Counted from the first letter of the stretch, positions 1 to 8,611 are shown. The stretch: DNA of 46,862 nucleotides from HGM05232 sp036661515 (GCA_036661515.1 JAVWYO010000004.1:1-46862); one strand, 5' to 3'. A program made the numbers and translations. Notes: a model not told the origin generated them from the sequence alone.

Positions 1-6
1 ATATAT

Positions 7-43
7 AAGGCTACCAATATCACTTCGGTAGCCTTTATTTTTT
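7..43 (+). terminator. Rho-independent terminator of an upstream gene
   Basis: A 9-bp stem, AAGGCTACC at 7-15 with GGTAGCCTT at 27-35, is followed directly by a T-rich tract (36-43). The T tract lies on the plus-strand side, so it should end a plus-strand gene located before the window. Read on the minus strand the stem is followed only by a weak TTATAT tract, so it may also help end the acyltransferase gene that stops at 85. Confidence 0.75.
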
Positions 44-84
44 GTTGTGCATCAACACTAATTATATTATTAAATAAAATCGTC

Positions 85-1110
85 CTAAAGCCCTGCAATC
101 CAGCCTGCAATTCGAGTTGAGACAGGATCTGTAATACGTTCACGCACTTTATCTATCGCTATACACAGCGCATATACAGCAATTATAAGTCCAATACAGC
201 GTACACTAAATCCCAAGTATCCATGCGTTGTAGCCCACCCAGCAACAGTATCTTTTAATAGTAACCACACCACTGGCGATTTATGTATTAAATATACAGC
301 AAATGCCGACGTTGCGACATAATTGATCGCAACATTATGGAACTTAAATGTAGTAAATATAAGGAAAAAGCACACCGAAGCAGCAAGCACAAAAGGAGAA
401 TTATAGGCAAATGCCTTTCCAGAATTTAAGTAAAATGCACTGATAAAAATAAGTATAGTAAAATTAATATACCAAGCAATAAATATAAATCTAAGATGTG
501 GCTTATTTCTAACATCTTTAAGCCAATAAAGACCTATATAACGCCCTATCAGATATACCATTATCATTTGCATCACATTATAGCCAGTGGGGTTTATTTT
601 TCCCTCTTGCAACCACCCAAGATAAACATTCAGAAAGAGCACCGCAATAATGCACCATTGAAATGAGCGTTTCGAAAAAGATTCTATCCCCCTATTAAGC
701 AACGGGCTTAGAAGATAAAGCCCCAAATATGCTGGAAGAAACCATAAATCAGTATGAGAATACACCAAAAAGGAGCACAGCAACCCCTCTGCCGTAAAAT
801 ATCCAGGAGTGATGGCCGATTTTACAATAAATATTATCACCGAATAAAATAGGCACCATAGCGTGAACTTAACAAGCCCTTTAATAGAAAACTTTATCCC
901 GAAATAACCCGAAATAAGCACAAAACAATTCACCCCAATTATTGAAATAGCCTCAATAACCTCCTTAGATACCACACCAAAATTCTGCAAATCAGCAAAA
1001 TTCATAATTGCAGGCAATCCAAGTGCTGCACCATCGAAATGCACCACAAGAATAAACAGCATACTTATTATTCTGAGTAATTCTATATTACTTTGCCTTT
1101 CTTGTCGCAT
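85..1110 (-). CDS. Acyltransferase family 3 integral membrane protein
   Basis: The 341-residue product is a multi-pass membrane protein. Its N-terminus (SNIELLRIISMLFILVVHF, about residues 7-25) is the typical opening of the acyltransferase-3 (OafA/YrhL-like, PF01757) family, whose members O-acylate surface polysaccharides or other envelope molecules in the inner membrane. About ten hydrophobic segments follow to the C-terminus, and the length is normal for the family. The His of VVHF corresponds to the position normally proposed as active-site histidine. The gene diverges from rpoN, from which it is separated by about 200 bp, and has no sugar-biosynthesis neighbours, so the acceptor cannot be told. 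Family assignment is secure; substrate is unknown. Confidence 0.85.
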   Translation of the reverse strand: MRQERQSNIELLRIISMLFILVVHFDGAALGLPAIMNFADLQNFGVVSKEVIEAISIIGVNCFVLISGYFGIKFSIKGLVKFTLWCLFYSVIIFIVKSAITPGYFTAEGLLCSFLVYSHTDLWFLPAYLGLYLLSPLLNRGIESFSKRSFQWCIIAVLFLNVYLGWLQEGKINPTGYNVMQMIMVYLIGRYIGLYWLKDVRNKPHLRFIFIAWYINFTILIFISAFYLNSGKAFAYNSPFVLAASVCFFLIFTTFKFHNVAINYVATSAFAVYLIHKSPVVWLLLKDTVAGWATTHGYLGFSVRCIGLIIAVYALCIAIDKVRERITDPVSTRIAGWIAGL

Positions 1111-1278
1111 ATTTGCACAAATTTTGAGATTGGATTAGTTGCTAAAAAAGTTATCAATTTAATCCAACATCACAAAGATAAACATATTATCCTATTTATA
1201 GATTATTCATTTTACGCATTTATATTATTTGAATTGACACTTATAAAGGAGTTTTTCTGTTTTCTCTTTAGAAATCGC

Positions 1279-1286
1279 TATATTTG
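1279..1286 (+). promoter_or_regulatory. Bacteroidetes -7 box upstream of rpoN
   Basis: TATATTTG matches the Bacteroidetes -7 consensus TAnnTTTG and lies 27 bp before the rpoN start. No convincing -33 TTG is present at the usual spacing, so the promoter call is tentative. Confidence 0.4.
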
Positions 1287-1313
1287 TCCTCTGAAATATG
1301 AGATAAGAAACGA

Positions 1314-2768
1314 ATGCAAGAGAAACTCAGCCTTTCACAGCAACAAAAGTTGCAACAACGGCTTTCACCGTTGCAAGTGCAATATGTTCACATGCTTGAG
1401 ATGAACCGTCTTGAGGTGGAAGAAGAGGTGCGCCATGAGCTTGAGGAAAACCCAGCTCTTGAAGTCGTTGACACCCCAGCCACTGAACAACTTGGAAATG
1501 ATGAAGATGGCTCGGAATTTAATGAAAGTGCCGACGATATTCAGCGTGCCGATTATCGTGATGAAGACGACATTCCATCATATCGCCTAAACATCTCTAA
1601 TTCCAGTCCCGATGATAATATTCAAGAAGCGGTGGTCATTGCCGAAAGTTCTCTTATCGATTACCTCACAGAACAAATCAATGAACGTGAACTAAATGAA
1701 AAAGAACACACAATAGCTGATTACATTATAGGGAATATTGATGATAATGGTTACCTGCAACGTTCTATTGGTGCAATAACCGATGATATAATTTTCCAAA
1801 CTGGGCTTGATGTTAATGAAGCCGATGTAGATGAAATACTTCAGATGGTGCGAGACCTTGACCCAGCAGGAGTTGGTGCATCTAATTTACGCGATTGCTT
1901 GTTACTTCAACTCGAACGTTGTGGAGCAACCGAAACGAGCATGCTTGCTTACAAAATTATTGATAACTATTTCGATGAGTTTTCAAAAAAGCATTATGAT
2001 AAAATAGTCACTGCTCTTGGCATTTCACAAGATGCGCTGAAAGGCATATTTGAGGAGATACGCTCACTCAATCCAAAACCTGGTAGTGCTATTTCTGGAA
2101 TTTCTAACGACCTACATTCGCAGCAGATAATTCCCGATTTCAGCGTGGATATTGATGGCGACAATCTTCAGCTTATTTTATTAAATAACATTCCAGAATT
2201 ACAAATTGAAGAAAGTTTCTCGGCAATGTATGCCGAAAATATAATTCGCAAGCCAGCAAACCGCAACGACGAGGAAGCTGCATCTTTTGTAAAACAAAAA
2301 TATGAATCAGCATCGGGCTTTATAAAAATTCTTAGTCAACGACAAGAAACACTATTTGCTACAATGAGGGCAATTCTTGTCAGACAAAAGGAATTTTTTC
2401 TATCGGGCGATGAATCTACCCTCCGTCCTATGGTGTTAAAGGATATTGCCGACGTTATAGGAGCCGACATCTCCGTTATTTCTCGTGCAACATCAAATAA
2501 ATATGTAGTAACTCAATGGGGCGTTTATGCCTTGAAATTTTTCTTTAATGAAGGGTTACAACACGAATCGGGCGAAGAAGTATCTTCACGCGAAATCCAA
2601 TCAATACTCAAAAGCGTTATAGCTGAAGAAAGTAAGAGCAAACCATTTTCTGATGAGCAACTGTGCCTTATTCTTCAGAGAAAGGGTTATGAGATAGCGC
2701 GACGTACCGTAGCAAAATATCGAGAGAAACTCTCAATACCAGTTGCACGGTTGCGCAAAGAGATATAA
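1314..2768 (+). CDS. rpoN: RNA polymerase sigma-54 factor
   Basis: This 484-residue protein is sigma-54, which directs RNA polymerase to -24/-12 promoters that need an AAA+ activator. The N-terminal Gln/Leu-rich region I (LSLSQQQKLQQRLSPLQ, residues 5-21) contacts activators and core polymerase. An acidic region II follows (about 45-95), then the core-binding domain. The diagnostic RpoN box ARRTVAKYRE, which reads the -24 element, is intact at residues 462-471. The length is normal. It heads a same-strand run with the PAP2-like gene, purE and ispG (gaps of 42, 40 and 20 bp), so the four are probably co-transcribed. No sigma-54 activator gene is in the window. Confidence 0.97.
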   Translation: MQEKLSLSQQQKLQQRLSPLQVQYVHMLEMNRLEVEEEVRHELEENPALEVVDTPATEQLGNDEDGSEFNESADDIQRADYRDEDDIPSYRLNISNSSPDDNIQEAVVIAESSLIDYLTEQINERELNEKEHTIADYIIGNIDDNGYLQRSIGAITDDIIFQTGLDVNEADVDEILQMVRDLDPAGVGASNLRDCLLLQLERCGATETSMLAYKIIDNYFDEFSKKHYDKIVTALGISQDALKGIFEEIRSLNPKPGSAISGISNDLHSQQIIPDFSVDIDGDNLQLILLNNIPELQIEESFSAMYAENIIRKPANRNDEEAASFVKQKYESASGFIKILSQRQETLFATMRAILVRQKEFFLSGDESTLRPMVLKDIADVIGADISVISRATSNKYVVTQWGVYALKFFFNEGLQHESGEEVSSREIQSILKSVIAEESKSKPFSDEQLCLILQRKGYEIARRTVAKYREKLSIPVARLRKEI

Positions 2769-2810
2769 CTTTGTAAAGATTCTGTTTATATAACTTATAG
2801 CGATTAAAAA

Positions 2811-3410
2811 ATGCAACATATCGCACAATTTTTTTCTACAATTTTAAGCCCGTTGCTTATGCCAACGTACGGAGTATTCTTGGCTCTGTGGGTTTCAATT
2901 TTGTGCTATTTGCCAGTAGGCACCCGGCTTGCCGTGCTATTAGTAATATTTGGCATCACCTGTATTCTGCCAATGATATTTATAGCAGTACTTCACTCCT
3001 TTGGATTTATAAAAGATCAGCGGCTTGTCAATCGCAAAGAACGATGGTTGCCCTATCTATTTATAATACTTTGCTATTTAGGAGCTGCATTCTATTTAAT
3101 ACACGTGCATTCTCCATTTTGGCTTCCAATGTTCATGTTTGGAGGAGGGGCTGCTGCAATAGTGTCTTTCATCATTACATTTTGGTGGAAAATAAGTGCT
3201 CACATGGCTGGTATTGGTGGCGTAGTGGCACTCTTATTTAGGCTACACATTGATGGACTTGGAGCATTCGATATTATGTGGCTAATATGCGTAGTAATAA
3301 TATTGTCAGGGTTGGTAGGCAGTTCTCGCATGATACTTGGGCGGCACACATTTTGGCAAGTAATCGCAGGATTTGCAAACGGATTCTTCTGGGTATATAT
3401 CCTAAATTAA
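2811..3410 (+). CDS. PAP2-like integral membrane phosphatase homologue
   Basis: The 199-residue protein has about six membrane segments. A weak but ordered copy of the PAP2 acid-phosphatase signature is visible: basic residues in VNRKERWLP (about 75-83), SAHMAG (about 129-134) in place of PSGH, and SRMILGRHTFWQ (about 172-183), which keeps the SR-x5-H of motif 3 but has Gln where the Asp usually lies. The catalytic His pair and Arg could therefore be present, but motif 2 is divergent. It sits between rpoN and purE on the same strand. Family members dephosphorylate lipid phosphates such as undecaprenyl pyrophosphate, but the substrate here is unknown and catalytic activity is not assured. Confidence 0.6.
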   Translation: MQHIAQFFSTILSPLLMPTYGVFLALWVSILCYLPVGTRLAVLLVIFGITCILPMIFIAVLHSFGFIKDQRLVNRKERWLPYLFIILCYLGAAFYLIHVHSPFWLPMFMFGGGAAAIVSFIITFWWKISAHMAGIGGVVALLFRLHIDGLGAFDIMWLICVVIILSGLVGSSRMILGRHTFWQVIAGFANGFFWVYILN

Positions 3411-3450
3411 AGATATTATTGACAATAAACAATATATATAGTAATTATCT

Positions 3451-3957
3451 ATGACACCGATTGTAAGCATTATCATGGGAAGTACAAGTGACTTACCCAT
3501 CTTGGAAAAGACAGCAAAACTATTTGATGAGTTTGAAATACCGTTTGAAATGAACGCACTTTCGGCTCACCGCACACCAGTGGAAGTTGAAAAATTTGCT
3601 CGCGGAGCAAAGGAAAGAGGTATTCGTGTGATTATTGCAGCAGCTGGCATGGCAGCGCATCTTCCTGGCGTGATTGCAGCAATGACACCACTGCCAGTTA
3701 TCGGCATTCCTATCAATTCAACTATTGGCGGTATTGATGCCCTTCTTGCCATCGTTCAAATGCCTCCAGGAATCCCTGTCGCTACTGTTGGTATTAATGC
3801 TGGACTAAATGCTGGAATTATAGCAGCCCAAATTCTTGCATTAAGCGATTCAAAAATAGAAAAACAGCTTGATGAATATAAGCAAAATCTATCTAATAAG
3901 ATAGTAAAAGCAAATGAAGACCTTAGTAAAGTAGAATATAAGTTTAAGACAAACTAA
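3451..3957 (+). CDS. purE: N5-carboxyaminoimidazole ribonucleotide mutase
   Basis: The 168-residue cytoplasmic enzyme converts N5-CAIR to CAIR in purine synthesis. PurE signatures are MGSTSDLP (about residues 9-16), SAHRTP (about 38-43) and a Gly/Ala-rich AAGMAAHLPGVIA loop (about 65-77) that carries the catalytic His. The length is typical of class I PurE. Bacterial PurE of this class works with PurK, which is not in the window. It lies between the PAP2-like gene and ispG on the same strand with short gaps, so it is expressed with them although the functions are unrelated. Confidence 0.96.
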   Translation: MTPIVSIIMGSTSDLPILEKTAKLFDEFEIPFEMNALSAHRTPVEVEKFARGAKERGIRVIIAAAGMAAHLPGVIAAMTPLPVIGIPINSTIGGIDALLAIVQMPPGIPVATVGINAGLNAGIIAAQILALSDSKIEKQLDEYKQNLSNKIVKANEDLSKVEYKFKTN

Positions 3958-3977
3958 AAAAATAAGACAGCACATAA

Positions 3978-5816
3978 ATGTTTAGCTTCAATTATAAACG
4001 CAGGCGTTCAACGCATGTAAACATAGGTATTACACCACTTGGCTCTAACTTCCCCGTGAGAGTTCAATCAATGACATCAACATCGACTCTTGACACCGAA
4101 AAGAGTGTTGCGCAAGCTATGCGCATTTGTGATGCAGGAGGTGAATATGTACGCCTTACAGCGCAAGGCGTGCGTGAAGCTGAAAATATAGGAGTTATTC
4201 GCACTGAGCTACGCAATAGAGGATATAATGTGCCACTTGTAGCAGATATTCACTTTAATCCTCGTGCGGCATTTGCGGCAGCACAAGTCACCGATAAGGT
4301 TCGTATTAATCCTGGTAACTTTGTTGATGTTGCGCGCACATTCAAGAAATTATCTTATACCGACGATGAATATTTACAAGAAATAAAGAAAATAAGAGAG
4401 GCGCTTGTCCCATTTCTTGAAGTATGCAAAGCGCATGGAACAGCTATAAGACTTGGCGTAAATCATGGCTCTTTATCAGATCGCATTATGAGCCGTTATG
4501 GTGACACTCCAGCAGGAATGGTGGAGTCGGCAATGGAATTTTTGCGTGTGTGTGTTGATGAAAAATTCAGTGATATAGTTATCTCTATCAAAGCATCAAA
4601 TACCGTTATAATGGTGGAAACCGTGCGCAGGTTAATTCGAGCTATGGATGCCGAAGATATGCACTTTCCACTACATCTTGGAGTCACCGAAGCAGGAGAC
4701 GGCGAAGATGGGCGGATAAAATCAGCGGTAGGCATTGGTACTCTTCTTGCCGAAGGAGTTGGAGATACTATAAGGGTATCACTTAGCGAAGAGCCAGAGG
4801 AAGAAATACCAGTTGCATGTAAACTCGTCGATTACATCACCTCACGTGCTGGTCATGCACCTATTATAGGTAATTTGAGTACTGATTATAACATTATTCA
4901 ACCTCAACGACGTGCGACACATAGTGTGGGTGTAATTGGTGGAAATAAGCTACCTATTGTTATTGCAACATGCGCACCAAGTGCATTGAGTGATACATTT
5001 CACCCCGATTTCTATTTTTCATGCGATGGTGGTGTTGAAAATGATACCGATAATTTTATTATTCCTTTTGAAAAATATAATTCAGCAATTAATACCTCAC
5101 CATTATTTGAGATATCACAAATTGAAGAGCTTAAAAAGTGTGACTCATCGTTGAAATGGCTTATTATTGATGCCATAGCAGTGCCCGATGAGGCACTTAT
5201 AGAGTTACTGAAAGGGGATAATTCGATAGTGATTTTACTTACCACGTCACATGTCAACGTCACTGGTAGCATTCAGGCATTTCTGCATGCACTAATTGAT
5301 GCACATGTCACATCACCCGTTGTAGCATCTATGAGCTACTATGATAATGATTGTGAGTGGATACAAGTGAAATCGGGCACCGATTTTGGCACACTACTTA
5401 TGAATGGGTTTCGAGATGGAATATGGCTTGATGCGCCATGCTATGAGGGTAAAATAGATGATATAGTGCGTTATGAATTTGGGATATTGCAGGCTGCACG
5501 TTTACGAATAAGTAAGACCGAATTTATATCCTGTCCTGGCTGTGGTCGCACATTATTTAATCTACAAGCAACAGTGAAACGAGTAAAAGAAGCGACATCG
5601 CATCTGACACACTTGAAGATAGGTATTATGGGTTGCATAGTGAATGGACCAGGCGAAATGGCTGATGCCGACTATGGTTACGTAGGAGCCGCCGCAGGAA
5701 AGATAAGCCTTTATAAAGGGAAAGAATGTATTGAAATGAATATCCCCGAAGATGAGGCTATTCCACATTTAATAAATCTAATCCGAGCCAACAACGATTG
5801 GCGTGACCCGGAATAG
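3978..5816 (+). CDS. ispG: 4-hydroxy-3-methylbut-2-enyl diphosphate synthase, large form
   Basis: IspG (GcpE) reduces methylerythritol cyclodiphosphate to HMBPP, the penultimate step of the MEP isoprenoid pathway, using a [4Fe-4S] cluster. The N-terminal TIM-barrel half includes VQSMTSTSTLDTE and VADIHFNPRAAF. The C-terminal iron-sulfur domain carries SCPGCGRT (about residue 516-523) and GIMGCIVNGPGEMADADYG (about 549-567), giving the three cluster cysteines. At 612 residues it is the long form with an extra middle domain (about 290-480) known from plants, Chlamydia and Bacteroidetes rather than the roughly 370-residue E. coli form. IspH, the next enzyme, is encoded at 15.6 kb. Confidence 0.96.
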   Translation: MFSFNYKRRRSTHVNIGITPLGSNFPVRVQSMTSTSTLDTEKSVAQAMRICDAGGEYVRLTAQGVREAENIGVIRTELRNRGYNVPLVADIHFNPRAAFAAAQVTDKVRINPGNFVDVARTFKKLSYTDDEYLQEIKKIREALVPFLEVCKAHGTAIRLGVNHGSLSDRIMSRYGDTPAGMVESAMEFLRVCVDEKFSDIVISIKASNTVIMVETVRRLIRAMDAEDMHFPLHLGVTEAGDGEDGRIKSAVGIGTLLAEGVGDTIRVSLSEEPEEEIPVACKLVDYITSRAGHAPIIGNLSTDYNIIQPQRRATHSVGVIGGNKLPIVIATCAPSALSDTFHPDFYFSCDGGVENDTDNFIIPFEKYNSAINTSPLFEISQIEELKKCDSSLKWLIIDAIAVPDEALIELLKGDNSIVILLTTSHVNVTGSIQAFLHALIDAHVTSPVVASMSYYDNDCEWIQVKSGTDFGTLLMNGFRDGIWLDAPCYEGKIDDIVRYEFGILQAARLRISKTEFISCPGCGRTLFNLQATVKRVKEATSHLTHLKIGIMGCIVNGPGEMADADYGYVGAAAGKISLYKGKECIEMNIPEDEAIPHLINLIRANNDWRDPE

Positions 5817-5827
5817 ATTATATTTTA

Positions 5828-7024
5828 TTATTTCCAAGATTGAGCATAGATATTTACCACCTCTTCTTTTGGAAGGTCGCGAGGATCGAAATTAAATAAT
5901 CCACCCATTGCAATACGTGCGTTATCGGCAAATTTATCAAAGTCCTCAGGCTTAATACCATATTCACTTAATTTTATATTTGCGACGCCACACATCTGTT
6001 TCATTAATTCAAGAGCATCGATAAAGTCGCTTGGTCGAGCACTTTTAATGCCCGTCATAGCTTCCGACATCTTCATGTAACGTTTCATAGAATCGTTTTT
6101 AAATGCTTTGAAATAGGCGTGAGATATTGCAATAAGCCCAGCTCCGTGAGGAAGTGCGGGATAATATGCACTCATGGCGTGTTCAAGCGAGTGTTCGCTT
6201 GTGCAACTCGAAGTGCTTTCAACCATTCCAGCCAATGTGCTTGCCCAAGCAACTTTAGTGCGAGCTTTTAAATCTTTACCATCGTTTATTGCAACTGGAA
6301 GATATTTATATAATAGTCTTATAGCTTCTAAAGCATAAAGGTCGCTTATAGGTGATGAGCAGTTGGCAATATATCCTTCTGACGCATGAAAGAATGCGTC
6401 AAATCCTTGATATGCGGTAAACATAGGAGGCACACTAATCATTAGTTCGGGGTCGACAATAGCAATTTTTGGGAAAGTCTCGGCACAGCCAAATCCAATT
6501 TTTTCGTTAGTTTCGAGATTAGAAATAACAGTCCAAGGATCGACTTCTGTACCAGTTCCAGCAGTTGTTGGGATTGCAATAATTGGTAGTGCGCCATTGG
6601 TTGGCATTCCCTTTCCAGTTCCACCAATTATATAGTCCCAGTAATCGCCTTCGTTTTTAGCCATGACAGCAATACTCTTAGCCGAGTCGATAGAGCTACC
6701 ACCTCCAAGACCTATTATAAAATCACAATTTTCTTTTACACAAATTGCAGCACCCTCCATTACATGACTATTAATTGGATTAGCGAGAGTCTTATCAAAT
6801 ACTATCGATTCGATTCCATTTTTTTTAAGCAATGCTTGAACACGATCGACATAGCCATATTTTTTCATGGCAGTACCCGCTGAAATTACAATAAATGCTT
6901 TTTTGCCAGGTAAAGGAAGGGTACTAAGTTGTTTTAGCTCTCCAGCCCCAAAAACTAATTTTGTGGGCATAAACATGTTGAATTTCATATTTTTCATGCT
7001 GAAAATATTTTGTGACATTGCCAA
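5828..7024 (-). CDS. Iron-containing (group III) alcohol dehydrogenase
   Basis: The 398-residue protein belongs to the iron-dependent alcohol dehydrogenase family (FucO/YqhD/butanol dehydrogenase type). The nucleotide-binding loop GLGGGSSID is at residues 105-113. By alignment to the FucO pattern, the metal ligands are D209 and H213 (in FDAFFHASE), H278 (in EHSLEH) and H293 (in LPHG). The enzyme should interconvert an alcohol and an aldehyde with NAD(P)H in the cytoplasm, and the substrate cannot be read from the sequence. It ends 11 bp from ispG, convergent with it, and has a good promoter of its own. MAMSQ could also start at the third residue (MSQN). Confidence 0.92.
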   Translation of the reverse strand: MAMSQNIFSMKNMKFNMFMPTKLVFGAGELKQLSTLPLPGKKAFIVISAGTAMKKYGYVDRVQALLKKNGIESIVFDKTLANPINSHVMEGAAICVKENCDFIIGLGGGSSIDSAKSIAVMAKNEGDYWDYIIGGTGKGMPTNGALPIIAIPTTAGTGTEVDPWTVISNLETNEKIGFGCAETFPKIAIVDPELMISVPPMFTAYQGFDAFFHASEGYIANCSSPISDLYALEAIRLLYKYLPVAINDGKDLKARTKVAWASTLAGMVESTSSCTSEHSLEHAMSAYYPALPHGAGLIAISHAYFKAFKNDSMKRYMKMSEAMTGIKSARPSDFIDALELMKQMCGVANIKLSEYGIKPEDFDKFADNARIAMGGLFNFDPRDLPKEEVVNIYAQSWK

Positions 7025-7061
7025 TATTTAGAGGCAAAATCTGTTTAACAAATGTACATAC

Positions 7062-7091
7062 CAAAGATATACAATAGCTCTGATTTTACAA
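7062..7091 (-). promoter_or_regulatory. Bacteroidetes-type promoter of the alcohol dehydrogenase gene
   Basis: On the minus strand, TTG (7091-7089) is followed after 19 bp by a perfect -7 box TATCTTTG (7069-7062). This matches the Bacteroidetes -33/-7 arrangement. The -7 box lies 37 bp before the start codon at 7024. Confidence 0.7.
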
Positions 7092-7147
7092 CACGCATGG
7101 CTAATATTTTATTTAAAATTATGTATTTACTTTACAATTTTGGTGGA

Positions 7148-7237
7148 GTACGCAGGCGAAGTGCGTACACCCTAATTTTTAAGCATCTGATTATGTGGTG
7201 ATTAGTAGGTGTACGCACAGTACGCACGGTACGCACC
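7148..7237. repeat. GTACGCA repeat cluster with a long inverted repeat
   Basis: Three direct copies of GTACGCAC start at 7211, 7220 and 7229 (9-bp period). A fourth GTACGCA lies at 7148, and the inverted GTGCGTACACC at 7161-7171 is the exact complement of GGTGTACGCAC at 7208-7218. The stem can be extended through CTAAT (7172-7176) and ATTAG (7201-7205). The cluster is G+C-richer than its surroundings and lies in no gene. It could be a protein-binding array or a transcript hairpin; its role is unknown. Confidence 0.7.
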
Positions 7238-7357
7238 CTTTTTCATATTTGACTGACATAGTGAGCATTACAAATATAGCGAGTTTTGACGACTAATTTA
7301 TGCTAAAAAGTGATAGCTGGAAGTGTGGCGATTGATGTAGTATTTGTGCGTAATTAT

Positions 7358-7388
7358 ATAAAAAATATAAGGCTGTCTCACGACAGCC
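7358..7388 (-). terminator. Orphan hairpin with minus-strand T tract
   Basis: A 7-bp stem, GGCTGTC (7371-7377) and GACAGCC (7382-7388), encloses a four-base loop. Read on the minus strand it is followed by TTATATTTTTTA, so it looks like an intrinsic terminator. No minus-strand gene lies just upstream, however: the nearest starts at 10656. It may be left from a lost gene, or be a plus-strand leader hairpin. Confidence 0.4.
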
Positions 7389-7419
7389 CGATATTGTTAA
7401 ACCTTAAAAATCTAATCCT

Positions 7420-7527
7420 ATGAAAAAACTTTCTCAAAAGTACTTGATATATTTTTATCGTGCAAGCAATTATGTTAAAAATAAGTCTAAATTAACTATA
7501 TACTTGTTAATATCGCTCTGTTTTTAA
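7420..7527 (+). CDS. Possible 35-residue ORF or gene remnant
   Basis: An ATG at 7420, preceded by an A-rich leader (AACCTTAAAAATCTAATCCT) of the kind often seen before Bacteroidetes exported-protein genes, opens a 35-codon frame ending in TAA at 7525-7527. The product begins MKKLSQKYL, is basic in the middle and ends in a hydrophobic stretch (LTIYLLISLCF). It could be a small peptide, a regulatory leader, or the surviving start of a decayed gene. I recognise no homologue and coding is unproven. Confidence 0.25.
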   Translation: MKKLSQKYLIYFYRASNYVKNKSKLTIYLLISLCF

Positions 7528-7682
7528 TAAATACGCATATTCGATAGATACATTGAGTCCTTTTATGAGTTGTATATATAACGCCCGATAAAAAATTATT
7601 ATTGCAAGAGTATTAGATAATTATATATTTTTCACACGCATATAGATTTGTATTTAAGTATCTTTATCGGCGATATAACGTT

Positions 7683-7697
7683 ATGACAGAAAACTAA
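7683..7697 (+). CDS. Possible four-residue leader ORF (MTEN) overlapping rnz
   Basis: ATG at 7683 opens a four-codon frame whose TAA stop (7695-7697) overlaps the rnz ATG (7697-7699) as TAATG. If translated, it would couple ribosome termination to rnz initiation. The frame is so short that it may be accidental. Confidence 0.2.
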   Translation: MTEN

Positions 7698-8611
7698 TGG
7701 CAAAATTTCAAATAAATATTCTTGGTTGTGGCTCTGCAACAACTACATTACAACATAATCCGAGTTGCCAAGTGCTCAATATTAGAGATAATCTATTCAT
7801 GATTGACTGTGGCGAAGGGTCGCAAGTACAAATGCGCAAAATGCAATTAAAATTTACACGACTTAACCATATATTTATAAGTCATCTTCACGGTGACCAT
7901 TGTTTTGGGTTACCGGGTCTTATTTCTACAATGGGACTATTAGGAAAATCGGGGACTGTGGTAATACATATATTTAAAGATGGTGCTGAACAATTTGGTA
8001 ACTTATTTAGCTATTTTTGTCGTGAAATGCCGTTTAAGATTGAGTTTGACATTATAACAATGACAAAAAAGGTAATCTATGAAGATGATGGAATAACGGT
8101 AACAACAATTCCCTTAAAACATCGTGTGCCAACGGTTGGATTCCTCTTTGAGGAAAAAGCTAAGCAACGCCATATTAATGGGGAAATGGTCAAGTTTCAT
8201 AATATTCCAAAATGTCGCATGCCATCGCTCCGAGCAGGTGAAGATTATACAACAGAAAGTGGCGTAATAATTCCGAACTCTGTATTAACAACCGCATCTG
8301 ACCCTGTGGTGAAATATGCCTATTGCTCCGACACCGCTCCAGCAAAGAAAATTATTCCGTGCATTGAGGGTGTTGACTGGCTCTATCATGAGGCAACATT
8401 TGCTAAGGATAGTGCATCACGCGCCAAACAGACGGGTCATAGCACTACGCATCAGGCGGCCATAGTAGCTAAAGAGGCAGGCGTTAAGAATCTAATACTT
8501 GGGCATTTCTCATCGAGATATAATGATAATCAGATACTTCTACGCGAGGCACAAGAGATATTTCCATCAACAATTCTTGCTAACGAAGGGCTAAAATTAG
8601 ATATTCTTTAG
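7697..8611 (+). CDS. rnz: Ribonuclease Z (tRNA 3'-processing endonuclease)
   Basis: This 304-residue metallo-beta-lactamase-fold enzyme cuts the 3' trailer from tRNA precursors. The zinc motif HLHGDH is at residues 63-68. Later ligands are visible in the CSDTAP segment, the HEATF segment with a following TGHST, and the C-terminal LGHFSSRY. The start ILGCGSATTT and the length fit short-form RNase Z of the ElaC type. It stands alone on the plus strand, after the long intergenic region and 111 bp before an unrelated membrane protein gene. Confidence 0.96.
   Translation: MAKFQINILGCGSATTTLQHNPSCQVLNIRDNLFMIDCGEGSQVQMRKMQLKFTRLNHIFISHLHGDHCFGLPGLISTMGLLGKSGTVVIHIFKDGAEQFGNLFSYFCREMPFKIEFDIITMTKKVIYEDDGITVTTIPLKHRVPTVGFLFEEKAKQRHINGEMVKFHNIPKCRMPSLRAGEDYTTESGVIIPNSVLTTASDPVVKYAYCSDTAPAKKIIPCIEGVDWLYHEATFAKDSASRAKQTGHSTTHQAAIVAKEAGVKNLILGHFSSRYNDNQILLREAQEIFPSTILANEGLKLDIL

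Larger units (their letters stand above)
7025..7696. other. 672-bp intergenic region without an established gene
   Basis: This is the longest gene-free stretch. It holds the alcohol dehydrogenase promoter (7062-7091), the GTACGCA repeat cluster (7148-7237), a hairpin (7371-7388), a possible 35-codon ORF (7420-7527) and an A+T-rich run up to ribonuclease Z. Only a weak -7-like TATCTTTA (7659-7666) is seen ahead of rnz. Confidence 0.7.

Noticed and set aside
1093..1404. 103-codon plus-strand ORF before and overlapping rpoN
   Set aside because: It covers an A+T-rich intergenic part and then the rpoN start in another frame; the sequence is Cys/Lys/Phe-rich and family-less, as expected for a shadow.
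7211..7237. Direct repeats as a CRISPR array
   Set aside because: Units are only 8 bp at a 9-bp period with no spacers and no cas genes nearby.
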